A stretch of DNA of 33,729 nt from an uncultured beta proteobacterium (GTDB lineage Bacteria; Pseudomonadota; Gammaproteobacteria; Burkholderiales; SG8-39), in the NCBI GenBank assembly GCA_903928055.1, contig CAIYPG010000017.1, forward strand, positions 1 through 33,729. Direction: 5' to 3'. How positions within the stretch are numbered: the stretch's first letter is position 1; the number at the start of each line of letters is the position of its first letter. The notes below the pieces were generated by a model, which saw only the letters and a program-made list of their open reading frames with translations, had not been told where the DNA came from and searched no databases. A program made the position numbers and the translations under genes. Below are positions 31,106 through 33,729 of the stretch, piece after piece.

Positions 31106-32755
31106 TCAGAAGGAATGACGGATCATTTCTCCCAACAGCGTGCGCTTGATGGCCTTGTTCGTGAGCGCCGGATCGGACCACCACCAGCCGTCGCGCTGCA
31201 TTGCCTGAGCTGCTTCAATAAAGCGCCCGGCCACTGCCTCGAAATCAGCCTCGGTATAGTTGAAACTGAAGATCAGCCGGCCGGTGCCCACCCAGGAGAG
31301 CGCCAGGCCGGCGGCACGCAGGTAATACTGCAGCATCCAGTTGTAGCGCGAGGGCTGCGTGTAGCACACCGTCCAGATGCTGGAGAGGTTCGCCACGCGC
31401 ACCGGCAGGCCATGCGTCTCGAGCCGTTCGTTGAGGCTGCGGGCGCGCGCATTCCAGCGTTCGTCGAGTCCCTCATAAAGCGCCAGCACTTCCGCGGTCT
31501 GCATCCGCGCAAGGAAGGCCTGCATCGCGCCCATCACGTAGGGATGCGAGTTGAAGGTGCCGCGCGCAAAGCAGATGTCTGCCGGCCTGTCCTCGCGAAA
31601 GCGCTTCATCAGATCGCGCCGGCCGCACACCACGCCCACCGGCAGTCCGCCGCCCAGGGTCTTGCCATAGGTCACCATGTCGGCACGCACGCCGAAGTAT
31701 TCCTGCGCACCACCGGGAGCAAGACGAAAGCCGACGAATACCTCGTCGAAAATCAGCACGATGCCGCGCTCAGTGCAGACAGCGCGCAGTTTCTCCAGCC
31801 AGGCCGTGTAGACCGCCCTGTCGAAATGGGCGCTGCGCCCGCTGTCGAGCAGCGAGGAGTCGCCGGGCGCATTGCTGTTCGGATGCAGCGCCTGCAGCGG
31901 ATTGACCAGCACGCAGGCGATGTCGCGGCGTTTTCGCAGCACGCGCAGCGTGTCGTCGTCCATTTCCTTCAGCGTATAGGTCTCGTGCGGCGGCAGCGGA
32001 TTGCCGATGCCCGGCTGCACGTCCTCCCACCAGCCGTGATAGGCGCCGCAGAAGCGCACCAGGTGCGAGCGCCCCGTGTGGTAGCGGGCAAGGCGCACCG
32101 CCTGCATCACCGCCTCGGTGCCCGACATGTGGAAGGACACTTCGTCAAGGCCGGAAATCTGTTTGAGCCGCCGCACGTTGTATGCGGTCGCCGGGTGATA
32201 GCCCCCCAGCACCGGACCGAGCTCTTGCACCGCCGCGCTGCCCTCGGCAATGCAGGCCTTGTAGAAGTCATAGCCGAACACATTCACGCCGTAGGAGCCG
32301 GCAAGGTCGTAGAAGGTGTTGCCATCCAGGTCGGTAAGCATCACGCCACCGGAGGCCTTCACGAAGTTTCCGGCCCGGAGGCGCTCGCGAACATGGCGGC
32401 TGTACTGGAAGGGCACGCGATAGACGCTGGTGAACTGCAGGTCGGAGATGCCGTCCTGCGCCTCGGCGGTGAATTGCGCAGTCACCGGAAAGCGCAGGCG
32501 GTAGACCTCCGCCAGGCGCAGGAAGCCGGCACGCCGCTGCGCCGCGATGTCCGGCGGCGCGTCGTCGGAACGGTAGAAGCGGTCTTCATCATAGGAATAG
32601 AACGGCACCAGCCGCGCCACACGCCGCGCCATGCGCGAATGGCCGGAGAGCGACGGGTGCTTGGCCTTCGAGAGTTCCAACCTGAGCACGAGGCGCGGCA
32701 GCATCACGGCCGCCGCAATGGCGGCCAACGCGAAATAGAAGAAGGTTTCGTTCAT
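31106..32755 (-). CDS. Membrane-anchored class III PLP-dependent aminotransferase/aminomutase-like protein
   Basis: This 549-residue protein is about 100 residues longer at the N-terminus than usual class III enzymes. The N-terminus is a transmembrane helix (about residues 5-26, FYFALAAIAAAVMLPRLVL), then a linker of about 95 residues. The catalytic domain resembles glutamate-1-semialdehyde aminomutase: GNTFYDLAGSYGVNVFGYD, FHMSGTEAVMQAVRLAR, FCGAYHGWWED, LIFDEVFVGFR with the cofactor-binding Asp, and MVTYGKTLGGGLPVG with the PLP-binding Lys365. GTFNSHP follows. A tethered enzyme next to lipid genes could aminate a lipid head group, but no such activity is known to me for it. Its start overlaps the maximal reading frame of the divergent psd by two bases. 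Confidence 0.82.
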   Translation of the reverse strand: MNETFFYFALAAIAAAVMLPRLVLRLELSKAKHPSLSGHSRMARRVARLVPFYSYDEDRFYRSDDAPPDIAAQRRAGFLRLAEVYRLRFPVTAQFTAEAQDGISDLQFTSVYRVPFQYSRHVRERLRAGNFVKASGGVMLTDLDGNTFYDLAGSYGVNVFGYDFYKACIAEGSAAVQELGPVLGGYHPATAYNVRRLKQISGLDEVSFHMSGTEAVMQAVRLARYHTGRSHLVRFCGAYHGWWEDVQPGIGNPLPPHETYTLKEMDDDTLRVLRKRRDIACVLVNPLQALHPNSNAPGDSSLLDSGRSAHFDRAVYTAWLEKLRAVCTERGIVLIFDEVFVGFRLAPGGAQEYFGVRADMVTYGKTLGGGLPVGVVCGRRDLMKRFREDRPADICFARGTFNSHPYVMGAMQAFLARMQTAEVLALYEGLDERWNARARSLNERLETHGLPVRVANLSSIWTVCYTQPSRYNWMLQYYLRAAGLALSWVGTGRLIFSFNYTEADFEAVAGRFIEAAQAMQRDGWWWSDPALTNKAIKRTLLGEMIRHSF

Positions 32756-32828
32756 GGGGGCGGTGGACGGTTTCCGGTCATTCGGGAACCCCTCATTTAC
32801 CGCACCCGCTTTACAGGACTATGACGGA

Positions 32829-33707
32829 TTGAAGAATTTCCTGTCCCCGCTGCTTTCCCGCCTGTTCCTTCAGGAGGACATCAACTTCCTCGTGACCAAC
32901 CGCATCCCGCGGCAACTGGCGACGCACTTCATGGGCTGGTTCAGCCGTATCCGCCACCCCTGGGTGCGCGAACTTTCGATCGCGACATGGCGGCGAATTG
33001 CCGACCTCAACCTGGATGAAGCGAAGAAAACGCAATTCGACAGCCTGCACGACTGCTTCATCCGCGAGTTGCGCGAAGGTTCGCGGCCGGCTGACCCCGA
33101 TCCGCAGGTGCTGGCCAGCCCCTGCGATGCCATCGTCGGCGCCTGCGGGCCGATCGACGGCGTGTGGCTGGTGCAGGCCAAGGGCTTTCGCTACACCCTG
33201 CTCGACCTGCTGGGCGAACCGGAACTGGTGCGCCGCTACCTGGACGGCTGCTATGCCACGCTGCGCATCACCTCGAGCATGTACCACCGCTTCCACGCGC
33301 CGCATGACTGCATCGTCGAGCAGGTCAATTACATCTCGGGCGACACCTGGAACGTAAATCCGATCGCGCTGAAGCGGGTCGAGAAGCTGTTCTGCAGGAA
33401 TGAGCGCGCAGTCATCCGGACGCGACTGGCCGCCAGCGGCCATTGCGTGACGCTCGTACCGGTGGCGGCGGTCCTGGTAGCCGGCATACGCCTGCATTTC
33501 CTGGACGTACTGCTGCACCTGAGGTATCGCGGACCCAATGTCATCGCCTGCAACGCCGGATTCCGCAAGGGAGACGAAATGGGCTGGTTCCAGCACGGCT
33601 CAACCATCATCGTATTCGCGCCACGCGGCTTTGCGCTCTCCAGGAACGTGCGCCAGGGACGCATCATCCGCACCGGACAGTCGCTGATGCAGCTGCCCGA
33701 AAAATAA
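32829..33707 (+). CDS. psd: Phosphatidylserine decarboxylase, divergent variant
   Basis: This protein has about 292 residues from TTG at 32829, with AGGA upstream. An ATG at 32754 is in frame, but it would overlap the divergent aminotransferase start and add a non-conserved 25-residue leader. Autocatalytic and catalytic features are present: SPCDAIV with Asp100 (the usual SPxDG has Gly replaced by Ala), SSMYHRFHAPHD with His153/His156, and the C-terminal self-cleavage site HGST (Gly257-Ser258), which yields the pyruvoyl alpha chain. NPIALKRVEKLFCRNERAVI is also typical. The enzyme makes phosphatidylethanolamine from phosphatidylserine at the inner membrane. Its location beside the PLP enzyme and the remodelling genes suggests a specialised copy. 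Confidence 0.88.
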   Translation: MKNFLSPLLSRLFLQEDINFLVTNRIPRQLATHFMGWFSRIRHPWVRELSIATWRRIADLNLDEAKKTQFDSLHDCFIRELREGSRPADPDPQVLASPCDAIVGACGPIDGVWLVQAKGFRYTLLDLLGEPELVRRYLDGCYATLRITSSMYHRFHAPHDCIVEQVNYISGDTWNVNPIALKRVEKLFCRNERAVIRTRLAASGHCVTLVPVAAVLVAGIRLHFLDVLLHLRYRGPNVIACNAGFRKGDEMGWFQHGSTIIVFAPRGFALSRNVRQGRIIRTGQSLMQLPEK

Positions 33708-33709
33708 CC

Positions 33710-33729
33710 ATGTTTATTATTATCAAATA
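33710..33729 (+). CDS. Possible start of a further gene, cut by the window edge
   Basis: An ATG at 33710, two bases after the psd stop, opens a frame MFIIIK that continues to the end of the window. The spacing suggests an operon partner of psd, but six codons are too few to identify it, and the AT-rich sequence could equally be non-coding. Confidence 0.25.

Noticed and set aside
30992..32824. Long plus-strand open frame of about 610 codons
   Set aside because: It lies opposite the aminotransferase gene, which has clear PLP motifs. The antisense translation is Arg/His-rich with no recognisable domain, a typical GC-rich shadow.

Overview
This window is GC-rich DNA with short intergenic gaps. 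It most resembles a betaproteobacterium, probably Burkholderiales. The main pointers are nine solute-binding proteins of the Bug/TctC family, a family hugely expanded in that order, plus MmgE/PrpD- and EthD-type genes, an HME-type RND efflux set and dispersed inverted repeats. This placement is an inference. I saw no rRNA, tRNA, integrase, transposase or CRISPR array.

Left part (1-17261), small-molecule uptake and catabolism. A leftward run reads CapA-like phosphoesterase (9394) > second CapA-like phosphoesterase (7956) > four back-to-back Bug genes (6724-2708, gaps of 7-11 bp) > MmgE/PrpD > Bug > a truncated Bug at the left edge. Two more Bug genes run rightward from 9742. They are followed by a small leftward EthD-domain gene, a rightward pair (an unrecognised 460-residue exported protein and an alpha/beta-hydrolase lipoprotein), another leftward Bug gene and a D-2-hydroxyacid dehydrogenase. 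No TctA/TctB membrane subunits lie in the window.

Middle (17530-23186), a heavy-metal RND efflux operon of CzcC-CzcB-CzcA type.

Right part (23274-33729), a membrane-lipid island interleaved with arsenic genes. It holds an OlsB-like ornithine N-acyltransferase, diacylglycerol kinase (dgkA), betaine-lipid synthesis (btaA, btaB), a GT4 glycosyltransferase of the kind that makes glycolipids, a small membrane protein resembling Mpo1/DUF962, a membrane-anchored class III PLP enzyme, and a divergent phosphatidylserine decarboxylase. Between dgkA and btaA sits a leftward arsR-arsI-arsC-aquaporin operon joined by ATGA overlaps, with no arsenite pump.

The main new observation is regulatory. The three intergenic regions ahead of olsB/dgkA, btaA and the glycosyltransferase/Mpo1-like pair each carry direct repeats of a GTCAC-like heptamer spaced exactly 11 bp, the layout of PhoB boxes. 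The island therefore looks like a PhoB-controlled switch that replaces phospholipids with ornithine, betaine and glycolipids during phosphate starvation. The arsenic operon sits inside it, which makes sense because arsenate enters through phosphate transporters. The ars promoter is also unusual: its operator palindrome covers the -10 box and the arsR start codon, which predicts a leaderless mRNA.
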